Assembly (NCBI RefSeq): GCF_963678635.1
Contig: NW_026971165.1
Span: 1 to 64,000 of the forward strand
Length of the DNA stretch: 64,000 nt
Direction of reading: 5' to 3'
Source: Symsagittifera roscoffensis
Taxonomy: Eukaryota > Xenacoelomorpha > Acoela > Convolutidae
The notes beneath the pieces are model-generated. The model saw only the letters and a list, made by a program, of their open reading frames with translations. It was not told where the DNA came from and did not search any database. The translations under genes and the position numbers were made by a program. Shown piece by piece: positions 1-11,016 of this stretch; the stretch's first letter is position 1; every line of letters starts with the position of its first letter.

Positions 1-14
1 TTGTTATTTTATAG

Positions 15-285
15 GATCGAAATCGCTTGCGTTGCGCGACCCAATGACAATGGCAATGGCATGCAGCCCTACTTCAGCCAAGAGACGCAAGCATGACACC
101 ACATCTTCAGGCGATGGAAGTGACCCTAATTGCAGCAATGACGTGTTCTACATTCCAGTGAAGGGACAGTACTACTACAATCTGGTCTCTGCTCTCTATA
201 AGCAACTGTGTGTGCATAATGGAGATGTGGCCTTGTTTGAGGAGCTGCAAGGGAGTTTGGGATCTACACAGTCAGCTAACAATCA
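15..285 (+). CDS. p53-family (p63/p73-like) exon with tetramerisation domain
   Basis: Internal coding exon of a p53-family transcription factor; the DNA-binding domain would lie upstream of the window. A splice acceptor (TTTTATAG) ends at 14 and a donor (GTGAGT) begins at 286; the frame runs open between them. The peptide has a basic nuclear-localisation-like stretch (AKRRKHD), then a segment running from NDVFYIPVKG to about FEELQGS, which fits the beta-strand plus helix of the p53-family tetramerisation domain placed just after a basic linker. The exon joins at phase 2 to 571, and the SAM exons downstream support the assignment. The domain is divergent, so orthology to p63 or p73 is inferred and no symbol is given. 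Confidence 0.72.
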
Positions 286-570
286 GTGAGTTTTATCCTC
301 TTCATTTGATGTGCTCCAGTGTTTCAGCCAGCTATTTGAAGGCGCTTTTGAAATCTGCCGCATTGCTTTTCAGTTTGATCTAGTAGCTTTTGACTGGTGT
401 TAAATAAAATGAAGTAGAAAGGTAAGAAAAATTTTTCTTAACAGTAGCAAAAACTTTCAGTATAAATTAGATTTTGAAGAATTTTTTTGGGGGTTTAATT
501 TTTCTTGTTGATTTTGAGTTTTTTAAGTATAGCTGAAAGAGATAAAGTAACATATTTAATTCTGTTCTAG

Positions 571-862
571 AGATAACGAATCAGCCCTCTCTTCTCTCAT
601 TAAAACCGACCATCAAAATGAGAACCAACACAACTCCGAAGATAACAACGCGCCACCGTCCACCCCCGCATTGGCCGAGACACCGCCAGCCTCTCCGGGT
701 CCACAGGACGACAACTTAGATTTGAATTTCGGAGATCACGGAGATTTCGCAGATACAAGTATTGCGGCTTTTTTGAACCGTATCGGATGTAGCTACGCGA
801 TTGAGTGTTTCATGTCGAGAAATATTTTACATACGGGAGAGCTGGCACATCTAGCAGATCAC
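571..862 (+). CDS. p63/p73-like exon: linker and first half of SAM domain
   Basis: Acceptor TTCTGTTCTAG ends at 570; donor GTTAGT starts at 863. Joining it to the preceding exon keeps the frame. The exon encodes a Ser/Thr/Pro/Asn-rich linker containing IKTD, a possible sumoylation site of the psi-K-x-D/E type, and then the N-terminal half of a SAM domain (DTSIAAFLNRIGCSYAIECF...HTGELAHLADH). The spacing of hydrophobic residues and the Gly-Cys matches p63/p73 SAM domains, which are protein-interaction modules absent from vertebrate p53 itself. The break falls at phase 0 inside SAM, so the domain is completed by the next exon. Confidence 0.75.
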
Positions 863-1377
863 GTTAGTTTATTCCTAAGTATTTGATTTGAACCGAATTG
901 ATTGATCGCTGATGATGCTTGCGATTAGTTGGAAATCATCTAAATATAACGAATCAAAAAGTAAAAAAAAATCGCTCGGAAAATATTTGCTTAAGTGAAG
1001 CTATAACAAAAGTGAAGCTATAAAAAGTTAGGTTTATCGCTTTTTCAGTTTTTTGGCATAAACCGATCACTTTTGATATATCAATATAATATCAAGTAAA
1101 TACCAATATTGTGATTGCTTGCCGAACAGCTGTCGCAAAAAAACGTTCTCTAAATTTTAAATTGCATTTAGATATCAATAAATCGAATCCAATCAAGACC
1201 TTACGTTGAATTTTAAATAAACGATTAAATAAACAATCTTTTGCACGTAACATGAGTTCTTATACAAACAATAGAAATACACAAAAATGATGTTTTTAGA
1301 TTTCATAAAAAAAATGGTCACTTTTTCCAAAATAAGTTGATTTTCTTTTATTGGGTTGTCAAATTTAATTATACACT

Positions 1378-1802
1378 CAGGGGTGGATTTAGGGGGGGGG
1401 CGGACGCCCCCCCCCCCCCCCCCAGGGATTCGACCCCTGCCGACCCAAAGGCCCCCCCCCCTTTGATACTTTTTAAGAAATCCATTTTTGGCCGACCGAC
1501 CCTAAAATTTTTCTAAAGGCGCCTTTGGCGCCAATATATACTAATTTTGAGGGTGGAGCGCACGCCGAAAAAACCCGATTTTTTGGTCAAAATTTTCCAA
1601 AAAGTGTCTAATTTTCCAAAAAGTGCCTTTTTTGGACTGTTTTTTTAAATTTTTGCCTGCGGCGCGGAAAATTTGGCCAAAACAGGAACTAAATCGTGCT
1701 TAGGGAGAGCTCAAATCAATTCGGTCGACCTAAAAAAAAAGGTCGTTAAAATTTTTTGAAAATCCGCCCCCTCCCCTCGAGAAAATCCTAGATCCGCCCC
1801 TG
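1378..1802. mobile_element. hAT-type MITE in the p63-like intron
   Basis: A 425-bp non-coding insertion begins CAGGGGTGGATTTAGG and ends with the inverse of CAGGGGCGGATCTAGG. These imperfect 16-bp terminal inverted repeats start with the CAGGGG typical of hAT elements. It is flanked on both sides by the identical 8-bp TATACACT, the length of hAT target-site duplications. The interior is rich in C and G runs and has no transposase, so it is a non-autonomous copy. It lies in the intron that splits the SAM domain. Confidence 0.85.
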
Positions 1803-1841
1803 TATACACTTGATAGTTTTGATACAAAATTTATATTCCAG

Positions 1842-2135
1842 GAAATCATTGGAATGAATCTTGATGAGGTGACCCAAAGCAAAATTCTACAAGCGAAGAG
1901 AGATCTAGCTGCCAATGGTAGTCTAACCAACAGTACATACCCCTCTCAGCAGTTCAGCAATTTCGACGACCCAGGAGATCAATTAATGGTGGTTAGAACA
2001 GCGTCGAATTCCTCCATGACAATCTTACCAAATGGTGACATGCGCCAAACTAGATACACTCTCCATCACTCGGTATCCTTTCTGAAAAGCGCGGGAAACT
2101 CTTTCGAGTTGAAGAACAACTCAAGTTTGATATAA
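1842..2135 (+). CDS. p63/p73-like terminal coding exon: SAM end and TI-like tail
   Basis: Acceptor TTATATTCCAG ends at 1841; phase 0 joins the previous exon. The exon starts EIIGMNLDEVTQSKILQAKR, completing the last SAM helices, then a Ser/Asn-rich spacer, and ends with RYTLHHSVSF shortly before the TAA at 2133-2135. That tail resembles the conserved RFTLRQTISF segment of the p63 transactivation-inhibitory domain, the best single argument for a p63-like rather than p53-like C-terminus. This is the terminal coding exon; 3' UTR should follow. Confidence 0.72.
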   Translation, partial: EIIGMNLDEVTQSKILQAKRDLAANGSLTNSTYPSQQFSNFDDPGDQLMVVRTASNSSMTILPNGDMRQTRYTLHHSVSFLKSAGNSFELKNNSSLI

Positions 2136-3030
2136 AGGTCACAATCTTGGACAAACTGCAAAAAATGAAAAAACTGTTTCGACAATTAAAGAAGTCGAGT
2201 CGAGATTTAACAAGTGCAACAATCGTTTTTATAGAAACTAAGTTAAAAGCAATTTTTGTGTCGCAGTAAAACTCAAATTTAACTTTAATGCTAAAGATAC
2301 TTAAACTTATAGAGGTATTTTGCATATGCATTTATAAAGTTATGGTTTTATTTATATCTTCCTTTATTTTTTGTTTCACTTCGTTCATTTGTCTTTCTAA
2401 CTATGATCTTACGAAATTATCCATATCATTTTGTGTTTTTACCCTTTGTATCTGTGCTCAATTTGTACAATTTACGGTTCTTTGTGCGTTTGTTTTCTAT
2501 TTGAGATTCGTGCGCACGCGTCGGGCTGTTCCAAATGCCTCTTTCTACGTGTTCATCGATTTCATTCTTGCGTAGAAACATTCCTGCGTTATATTGCAAA
2601 GATAGTTTTTCATTTGCAACTCGCTCATTTTGAATAGAAATCGGATCTAGGACTAGAAACTGTTTTTAGGACCAATTTGGTTGAGCAGTTCGAATTCTGT
2701 TGCTTTTTAATGCAAAAATAGGTATCACAACACAAATTGGTATTACATGCTCAGTTGGTGACAAGTTTAAGTTAAAATAGCAAATCCTTCTTTAATACCG
2801 TCCATTGCAAGTTATTGTGCTGTAAGTTTAGTATTAGTTTTCTAATCTTTACCTGAAGACGAGTAATCGAATTTCAAGATTGTCAAATATTTCCGTCAGA
2901 CATGGTTTTTGACTTACTGTGTATCGCGGAAGTCAACGGGTAATTGCTAGATTTGGCAATTCTGTTGAATATTGACTTGATTTAGCGATTAACTACTAGT
3001 TTTAACGATAGCCTTGAATTTTAAATGAAA
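2136..3030 (+). other. Presumed 3' UTR / intergenic stretch
   Basis: Sequence after the p63-like stop codon. AT-rich, with only short ORFs on both strands and no recognisable domain. Probably 3' UTR passing into intergenic DNA; I cannot fix the polyadenylation site. Confidence 0.4.
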
Positions 3031-3573
3031 ACAAGACTGCTCGTATCAGGGCGAAGCCCTGAATGTTCCGACTGCCTTTTAAGGTTTATGGAGCAGCAGT
3101 AATAGCATGAAAAAATTAAATGAAATAAAATAAAATGAATTTTTTTTTTCTAAAATTTGAAATTTTTTATGAAAATCATTCCCCCACACGCCATGTAAAG
3201 TACAAAAAGTGAGATTTCGTTCCTTGCAACAAATCAGTTATGGCAAATAAGCTTCGTTCAACCAATTTGGAACGATTTATAAGACGGACTAAATCTCCGC
3301 TTACGCGTTAATAGCGAGAATTATATCGCGCGTTAATTGTCCCAAATTGCTCAAAATGACCAAAATGGCAATATTTAAACCCTCATAACTCTACGAAAAA
3401 TGATCACAGGTGAAATATCTTTTCAAATTTAGGCTCAGGACAACAATATCTTTTGAATGATAAAAAAAAATCCGTCAAAAATGGCTAGTTGAAAAGTCGA
3501 AATTTGTCTGAAGAAAAAAAAACCCACCCCGAGCACAAATATTCCGTTACTTTCGTACCGAAAGTCGGAACAA
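3031..3573 (-). mobile_element. Helentron-like (HINE) repeat, copy A
   Basis: Non-coding repeat. In its own orientation it begins GTTCCGACTTTCG and ends AGTCGGAAC, a hairpin CAGGGCTTCGCCCTG, about 11 nt, then CTTG. The sub-terminal inverted repeats GTTCCGACT/AGTCGGAAC, the 3' hairpin near the end, and the lack of true terminal repeats resemble Helentron-associated interspersed elements. The interior holds a palindromic core around TTAACGCG and CGCGCGATATA. It is inverted relative to copies B and C. Confidence 0.6.
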
Positions 3574-3897
3574 TTAGCGTGATGTGGCGATGAAGTCAAA
3601 TATTTTCAAAGATAGCCTAGAATAGCCTATAACTCACTAGCGAAGCGTAGTGTGATACCACGATGCAATTTTTTCCAACCTAAGTCACAAATAAAAGTGT
3701 TCATTAAATGTATTGCCTTATTTGGTGGCACTTTTTCTATAATCACGATCTATAGCGTTGGAAGTTTCATAGGATCTGTTCTCAGCTCTATCGGTGACTA
3801 GTGTTTGCCGTTAGTTGAGCGTCCGTGACTCAAAGGGAAGGACGTGAAATTCCTATGTTACAAGGTGGAGGTTCAATGCCGCACTTCGCACTAGTTA
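3574..3897. other. Spacer between inverted HINE copies
   Basis: Non-coding spacer of about 320 bp between oppositely oriented repeats. Its right part (about 3825-3895) is similar to the stretch preceding copy C (about 4498-4565), both ending GCACTAGTT. The common flank suggests copies B and C were duplicated together or that the repeat is longer than I have drawn it. GGTTCAATGCC here resembles an RNA polymerase III B box. Confidence 0.4.
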
Positions 3898-4433
3898 TTG
3901 TTCCGACTTTCGATACGAAAGTAACGGAATATTTGTGCTCGGGGTGGGTTTTTTTTCTTCAGACAAATTTCGACTTTTTATTTAGCCATTTTTGACGAAA
4001 TTTTTATAATATCATTCGAAAGGTATCGTTGTCCTGAGCTCAAAATTGAAAAGATATTTCACCTGTGATCATTTTTCGTAAAGTTATGGGGCTTTAAAGA
4101 TTGCCATTTTGGCCAATTTGGGACAATTAACGCGCGATATATTTCGCGCTATTAACGCGTAAGCGGAGAGTTAATCCGTCTTAGAAATCGTTCCAAATTG
4201 GTTTAACGAGGCTTATTTGCCATGATTGATTTGTTACAAGTAGCGAAATCTATCCTTTTGTACTTTATATGGCGTGTGGGGGGATGATTTTCATAAAAAA
4301 ATTAAAAATTTTTGAAAAAAAAATTTTCTTTTTGTTTTATTACTTTTAATTTTTTAATGATATTACTGCTCCATAAACCTTAATGCCCAGTCGGAACATT
4401 CAGGGCTTCGCCCTGATACGAGCAGTCTTGTTT
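3898..4433 (+). mobile_element. HINE-like repeat, copy B
   Basis: Same family as copy A in the opposite orientation: starts TTGTTCCGACTTTCGATACG, with a short ACTTTCG/CGAAAGT palindrome at the 5' end, and ends with AGTCGGAAC, the CAGGGCTTCGCCCTG hairpin and GATACGAGCAGTCTTG. With copy A it makes an inverted pair of about 540-bp arms. Confidence 0.6.
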
Positions 4434-4566
4434 ATCTTTGGTGGCAGTTTCGCCGGATAGGCGTCTGTTGCTTATCTTTGGTGGCAGTTTCGGCGTCTGT
4501 TGCTTAATGGAAAGGACACGAAATTCTTATGCTACATGTTGAAGTTCAAAGCCGCACTTAGCACTA

Positions 4567-5107
4567 GTTGTTCCGACTTTCGATACAAAAGTAACGGAAT
4601 ATTTGTGCTCGGGGTGGGTTTTTTTTTCTTCAGACAAATTTCGACTTTTTAACTAGCCATTTTTGACGGAATTATTTTATATCATTCAAAAGGTATTGTT
4701 GTCCTGAGCTCAAATTTGAAAAGATATTTTACCTGTGATCATTTTTCGTCAAATTATGAGGGTTTAAAGATTGCCATTTCGGCCATTTTGACCAATTTGG
4801 GATAATTAACGCGCGATATAATTCGCGCTATTAACGCGTAAGCGGAGGTTTAATCCGTCTTATAAATCGTTCCAAATTGGTTGAACGAAGCTTATTTGCC
4901 ATAATTTATTTGTTACAAGGAACGAAATCTCTCTTTTTGTACTTTATATGGCGTGTGGGGGGATGATTTTCATAAAAAATTTCAAATTAAAAAAAAAATT
5001 CTTTTTATTTTATTTCATTTAATTTTTTTATGTTATTACTGCTGCTCCACAAAACTTAAAAGGCAGTCGGAACATTCAGGGCTTTGCCCTGATACGAGCA
5101 GTCTTGT
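4567..5107 (+). mobile_element. HINE-like repeat, copy C
   Basis: Third near-full-length copy with the same two ends and internal palindromic core, directly repeated relative to copy B and separated by about 130 bp. No coding capacity. Confidence 0.6.
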
Positions 5108-5207
5108 TTTATTTATATTTGGTTGCATTTTTGCCGTATAGCATTGGCAATTTATTAACATCTATAACTGCATCATTGTAGCTAGTGTTGCGATATTTTC
5201 CATAACA

Positions 5208-5264
5208 TGTGGTGCAAATGCTAGAACGTGATACTCCAAAGTCGCAGGTTCGAATCCGTCACAT
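5208..5264 (+). repeat. tRNA-like sequence (SINE head or tRNA pseudogene)
   Basis: TGTGGTGCAAATG resembles an A box / D-arm and GGTTCGAATCC is a perfect B box / T-loop, about 35 bp apart. CTCCAAA between them could be an anticodon loop. No convincing full acceptor stem, so a tRNA-derived repeat is more likely than a working tRNA gene. Confidence 0.4.
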
Positions 5265-6500
5265 AGCAAAAGTTTTACAAATTTGAGGCTTCTTTCTTTC
5301 TTTTTTATTTAATCTTTAGCCGCTTTTTTGTTTTTTCACTTGTGTTTGCGGAGCGCATATTTGCCTCTGTATTGAAAATAGAGTAATGTGTTGATGTAGT
5401 TAAATTGTTTCAACGATATCCTAAAATTGATTATTTATTTTTAGGTCGTTTTGAGTTGCTATGGGCTCAATTTAACAATTATAAATTACTCTCAGCTGGA
5501 CTATAAGAATGTTCTGCTTCTAGACTATTCCTCATGTTTTTTTTTTACAAAATCAGCACTCTAGGCAAGTTCAAATTGAATCAACTTCAAGGCTAGACAG
5601 TAACCGCCAAATTTTTGTCTGAACTTGAGTTTTTACGTTTCTAAAACGAGCGAATTAAATACACCAAACCTCTCTTTTGTCATGAAATAGCAATAATTTA
5701 GCTTCAAACTTTTGCAGTTTTTTCTAGCTGCTCGACTGGGATATGGAAATAGAGTTTGAATTTGAGCTTGATTGCTCGACTAGTTTAAGCTTTTCCGAAC
5801 CGATTCTCGCCGTGAAACATTACTGAAGTTTTTCAAAGTTTTATCACATTGAGGATGTGCCGATTAAGGCTATGGAATTGGTCTGAAATGATTTGAGTTT
5901 CAATAACCTGGTGATATTGCTCAAAAGTTTCACTTAACGGAAAGCGATTCATGTTATGAAATATTTCAAAAGCTACTCAACATTTTTCAAACTTTCATAT
6001 CGCTCGATGAGCTTGCTTGAGAACCTTAAATTTTTGAGAATCAATTCAAGCTATGGAAACAACTTGATTTTTTTCAAAGTTATATCACTCAATGAGCTTG
6101 CGATATATCACTTCAGGAGTTCTAATTTGAATCAATTGACGCCTGTTCCAATTATTTACAGATCTTACTCATTCATGAGGCAATAAAATTGGGAGACTTT
6201 AGAACGTACAATGCAACCCCCCTCCGCTTTTTTTTTCCTTTCTATTGTGCTCCATTAATTTTCTGAATTCAAACTATTTAAATCATCACTTTCGGAAAAT
6301 CAGGATTTAAAAGGTCAGCGATCGTCGATTTGTTTTCAAGCTTTTTCAGATATGTTTTTAGTTCTAATTTGCGACACCGTTGCGACCCTATATTCAATTT
6401 AAGTACCAATAATGTTGAATTAGTTTTCATTGAAAACATAAGAAACCTCGTGTAATAAGTATAGAATTCTGATTTTCTTGTTGTTTTTGTATCTCCTTTT
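5265..6500. other. Non-coding AT-rich DNA
   Basis: No supported gene. Between about 5820 and 6110 phrases such as TTTTTCAAA, TATCAC and GATGAGCTTG recur imperfectly, suggesting an old degenerate tandem repeat. The 5' end of the LINE lies somewhere between about 6400 and 6680 and is not resolved. Confidence 0.4.
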
Positions 6501-6681
6501 TGTCGTTCTTTTGTTTTTTAGAAAATTTTGTGGAAACTTTGTGAAAAAGTTGTGATAAACTTATTAAATAGAGAGTGATGAAACACTAGTTGCCATTCTT
6601 TGGGCACTGACTACTAACTTCAGCATATTATCCTTGACACCAACAGCACCATTATTCCTGGCATTTTCCTGGCTTCACACA

Positions 6682-7611
6682 ATGTCAACACCAATGCTTC
6701 TGATGCTGCCCGACGACTTCACGAAACTCAATCCCGAACAAAAAGATAAGTACTACGTTCAAATATATAACCTTGTCAATGTACTAGCAACATCCAGTAA
6801 TCCTCCAAACAGTAATCAAAACGCAAAAGGACTCAGAGCACCTATTGATTTTGCTGCCAAAGTAATCCCCACTGATACTCAAAACTTGATTATTGGTTCG
6901 AGTTTTTTAGCGGAGTTTGACACGAAGGAGCTGCCCAAAGACGTGGCCGTTCATTCTTACCGCGGGTCATTTTGCAGCGAGAAACAATCAGTTGTGAAAA
7001 AGTACGACGATACTGAGCTGAAATCAGTAACCTTCCAGGACGGCACCAATTCACTCACAAGGGAACTACACAAACCTGTAGATGATATATTTGAAACTTT
7101 TTGCGCCACCATTAGTGAAATTGAGACAAAGTTTTCACCTACAATAATCAATATATGCCAAGTCCCGCCTGTGAAATCGGGACCCGATTCTGTAAGTGGT
7201 AAACGTATAACTGAATTCAACAGCCTTATTGCTCATAAATTTAAGAAAAAAAAGTATCAAATTGTTCCTATATACGATAAAATTGTCAGCATAAACGACT
7301 ATCAGTCAATCTTCTTTGATGAAGTACATTTGATGCGTTCTGTTAGTACTTTAAAAAATGCAATCATGGAAAAGGTGCTACCATTATCCAGCTTATCACC
7401 TCGAGTTGTTTCTCCGAATACTTCCAACTCTAGGGGCCCAGCGCACCCTCAGAGGAATCGTATGAAACCTGGTTCAAGCCAAGTCTCGTGGGGCCCCGAG
7501 CACCCAAAGAGTCTTGCGAGCCATGGTTTCAGCAACAATCAAACCTACAATTATATGAATACCAATCGTAGTAATTATGACTTACGCCATAATAGATACT
7601 ATCCATACTAA
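6682..7611 (+). CDS. LINE ORF1 protein, degenerate SGNH/esterase-like domain
   Basis: 309 aa from the first ATG at 6682; an upstream TTG in frame is not a credible start. CR1-clade ORF1 proteins are known to carry esterase (SGNH) domains and assist the retrotransposon RNP. Visible block-like elements: LIIGSSFL (about residues 69-76; GSS where GDS is usual, serine retained), DGTN (about 120-123, like GTND), and DEVHL (about 213-217, the Asp-x-x-His block). The C-terminal 50 residues are basic, Asn/Ser/Pro-rich and probably disordered. It precedes ORF2 by 47 bp. The loss of the block I Asp and the weak blocks mean enzymatic activity is uncertain. Confidence 0.65.
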   Translation: MSTPMLLMLPDDFTKLNPEQKDKYYVQIYNLVNVLATSSNPPNSNQNAKGLRAPIDFAAKVIPTDTQNLIIGSSFLAEFDTKELPKDVAVHSYRGSFCSEKQSVVKKYDDTELKSVTFQDGTNSLTRELHKPVDDIFETFCATISEIETKFSPTIINICQVPPVKSGPDSVSGKRITEFNSLIAHKFKKKKYQIVPIYDKIVSINDYQSIFFDEVHLMRSVSTLKNAIMEKVLPLSSLSPRVVSPNTSNSRGPAHPQRNRMKPGSSQVSWGPEHPKSLASHGFSNNQTYNYMNTNRSNYDLRHNRYYPY

Positions 7612-7658
7612 TGCTGTTTTAGTAGTCTATTACCCAATGATCTGGATCTATCAAATTT

Positions 7659-10600
7659 ATGTTTAGCCAATGGCTTTTAAAGACTCTCCTTATTTTCTCC
7701 CTTTTAACTAGCCTTCCCATTAAGTACAATGAACCCAACAGCACCGCACTACTCAAAACTAGAAACATGACGTCTAACCTCCACTTTAGATTCACAGCTG
7801 GCATCTATTGCGCAGTTGTGATACTAACCTTTCAGATTGGAATATTGGAAATCCTGCTTCTTCAATGTGGGGACATCGAAGTCAGTCCAGGTCCCGCACT
7901 TTCATAGGAAATCCTGGCAAACAAAGCAAAGGAACACCACAACTTCCTCAAATATATAACTCTAAATTGTAGAAGCATAAAGAACAAACACATGGAAATG
8001 CGTTTCTTGTCAGAAATAATTGACTCAAACACAATTATCGGTCTTACGGAAACCTGGCTTGACGAAACATGCGATCATCAAACTTATTCATTCTGCAAAA
8101 CAACCCATGAAATTTTTAGATGCGACCGTAACAAAAAATGCACTGGTCAACACGCAGGTGGTGGTACTCTTCTTCTTATTCCGAAAAAATTTAACCCTAA
8201 GATTCGAGAAGATTTAAATTATCTACGTCCCTCCCATTTTGAAGGACTCTGGGTGGAATATAGCCCAATCATCTCAAAAAAATCAAAAAGACAGATAATT
8301 GCTATTGCCTACAATCCACACAAACAATTCAAGGAAATTTTTATAGAAGATACACTAAAGGGTATCGATTACGCTGCCTCCGAAGCGCGAGATGTTACGA
8401 TTTTGGGAGATTTCAATATTAACTACTTGAATAAACATGAAGCTAAATTTCTCAGCGATTCTATTAAACCATACAATTTGTCAATAACCAATAAGTCGAT
8501 ACCGACATACAACTCTAAAAACAGCCAATCCATTTTAGATAACATTATAGCAACCAAATCTCTTTGTAAAGAAACTATTGTAGCAGAACCACCTATAAAC
8601 ACGGACCATTTAATAACAATGTGTATTAGCAAACTAAAACGATTCGAAAAAACCATTCCAATTCGAACTTTTCGCTTCAACAAAACCAATTATTGTAAAA
8701 ATAGGTTCTGCGAGGAACTTAAACAGAGTCCATGGTTTCTCGTCTACCAAGAAAACGATATCTCTAAAATGTTAATAAAATTTGAAGATATTTTCTCGCA
8801 TGCCCTAAACGCTCACGCACCACTAGAGCAGAAGTATATCCGAAATAAACCGCAGCTACAGCTGTCTGGTAAAGTACTTAACTCAGTCAATAGACCTTTA
8901 AAACAGGAAAAAGAAAATCTTCTAAAGGCATATCAATTATCAAGAACAGATGCCAATTTTGAAAACTATAAACGAATAAGAAATAAATACAACAATCATC
9001 TAAAACATTTATACAAGAAAGAGAAAACAGCTCAATTCAAAATGCTTGACTGTCCAAAAAAACAATGGAATTTCATAAACTCTATCAGGAACACCATGAA
9101 ACAGTCAACGCAAATAGGTGATCTACGGAATTCGTTTGGCGACACTATAATTGAAAATAAGAAGAAAGCAAATTTCCTTAACTATAGGTTCTCAACATTA
9201 GGAGAATACAAAAACGCAGATCCTCCCATAGATGTACCAACTGAGTACAGTGTACACAGCAAAACAAATAGGCACTTTCAATTCAGGTTCATAACTCACA
9301 AAGAAATGAAAGATGCAGTTTTATTACTTCCCTTAAACAAGCCATTAGGACCAAGCAAAATCCCTGCTTGGGCTCTAAAAGACAGCATTAATACTGTAAA
9401 CCCAATTCTTACGATGATTATCAATGAATGCATCTCGAAATCCGTATTCCCATATACCTTAAAAAAGGCACACGTTTTTCCCATATTCAAAAAAGGCGAC
9501 TCGACAGATCCAGTAAATTATCGTCCAATTTCTATTACACCCACTCTATCGAAGTTGTTTGAAAAAATTTTTTCATCCCAAATTCACGAATTTTTAGCAA
9601 ATTCCAATATTCTAAATCCAAAACAATTTGGCTTTCGTCCAGGTTATTCAACTAATGATGCTCTTTTATACACAACAGAAAAAATCAGATTCCATCTCGA
9701 TAAAAATAACATAGCAGCGGCTGCATTTCTTGATTTATCTAAAGCATTTGATTCACTCTCTCATTCAGTCCTTGAAAGGAAACTAAGTCACATTGGCTTT
9801 GAACAGTCAGCAACAACTCTTATTAAGTCATTTCTAGAAAACAGACAGCAATTGACAATAGTAAACGGCGAACACTCAGATTGGCTTAAATTAGAGCAAG
9901 GTGTTCCCCAAGGTACTGTACTAGGACCACTGCTGTTCAACTTGTATGTAAATGACTTACCACAAACAATAGACAAATCATGTACGTTAGTACAATATGC
10001 CGACGACACGACTCTGCTTAGTTTTCATTCAGATCCCGAAACAGCAACAAAGAGCATTGAAAACAATTTCAATAAAATTCTCTTGTATTTTCACTTAAAT
10101 CGATTAATGATTAATATAGACAAAACTCAGTTCATTGTATTTTCTGCACCGTCGAAAAAGAAACTAACTGAAAATCTTTCATTGAAAGTTGGAAACTATC
10201 AAGTTAATTTAACAGAGACAGTTAAATTTCTCGGCGTCAATATTGACATAAGCTTAACATTCGACAAAGAAATTAACAAAATTTTACAAAAAATGGCTAC
10301 AGCAATCCAAACGATAAAATGCATCCGTGACGAAATCCCTCTGCGTACTAGAATTCTCCTGTTAAATACTCTTGTACTGAGCCATTTGCACTATCCATGC
10401 ATGCTCTTAAACGGATGTACGCAAGATAATATTGAGAAACTCGAAAAACAAATAAAATGGGGAATCAGGATAATAATGAATATAAGCAAACGAGATTCCG
10501 TTACACTTCTAAGGAAACAGCACAAAATTCCTACTGCTCGGAATATTATCGAGTACCGATCAGCACACTACCTTCACAGGTTATGCCGAAACGATGCCCC

Positions 10601-10892
10601 AGCTTTCACGCATATAAGATTCCCAAATTCTGAATTCCGCTATAACCATCGAACTGGAACATTACTGTTCCCTTTAACATGTAAAACTGATTTCCTTCGT
10701 AAGTCTTTCTTATTTACATCAATCAGGAACCTTAACACAATAATCCGAACCTTGTTTAATCGAAAACTGCCGTACACATTGACAAAAACTCTGATTAAAA
10801 ATTTCATCATAGGAAAAGATGACACCCTGTTACCCAATAAGGAGAGTCTTTCCGTATCCAAGGACATTTATTTTGTTAAATCAAATATTTGA
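7659..10892 (+). pseudogene. LINE ORF2: 2A-like leader, AP endonuclease, reverse transcriptase (one in-frame TAG)
   Basis: Replication enzyme of the LINE. From ATG 7659 the frame runs to 10892 but is broken by TAG at 7905-7907; the rest is open for 966 codons from ATG 7992. The N-terminal piece is hydrophobic and ends CGDIEVSPGP, close to the 2A ribosome-skipping motif D-x-E-x-N-P-G-P. Then come endonuclease motifs: LNCRSIKNK just before 7992, LTETWLD, LGDFNINYL, SILDNI and TDHLIT. RT motifs follow: AAFLDLSKAFDS, FGFRPGYST, GVPQGTVLGPLLFNLYVND, the catalytic YADD and FLGVNID. The C-terminal region is complete. The TAG suggests a dead or readthrough-dependent copy; all else is intact. Confidence 0.85.
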
Positions 10893-11016
10893 TTCAACCT
10901 CGTAGTAATTTATGTTTTTTCTTGTTATGTTATATAACCATTGCGTAATATTGTACACTAGATTCTTATACAATCAGTTCTGCAACTGCATAAGTATATT
11001 GAAACAATAAAGTGTC

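Noticed and set aside
3031-4433. Large foldback DNA transposon (inverted pair of 540-bp arms)
   Set aside because: The arms are two independent members of a dispersed family with their own 5' and 3' ends, also found singly elsewhere.
5208-5264. Functional tRNA gene
   Set aside because: B box is perfect but I cannot pair a complete acceptor stem; annotated as tRNA-like repeat instead.
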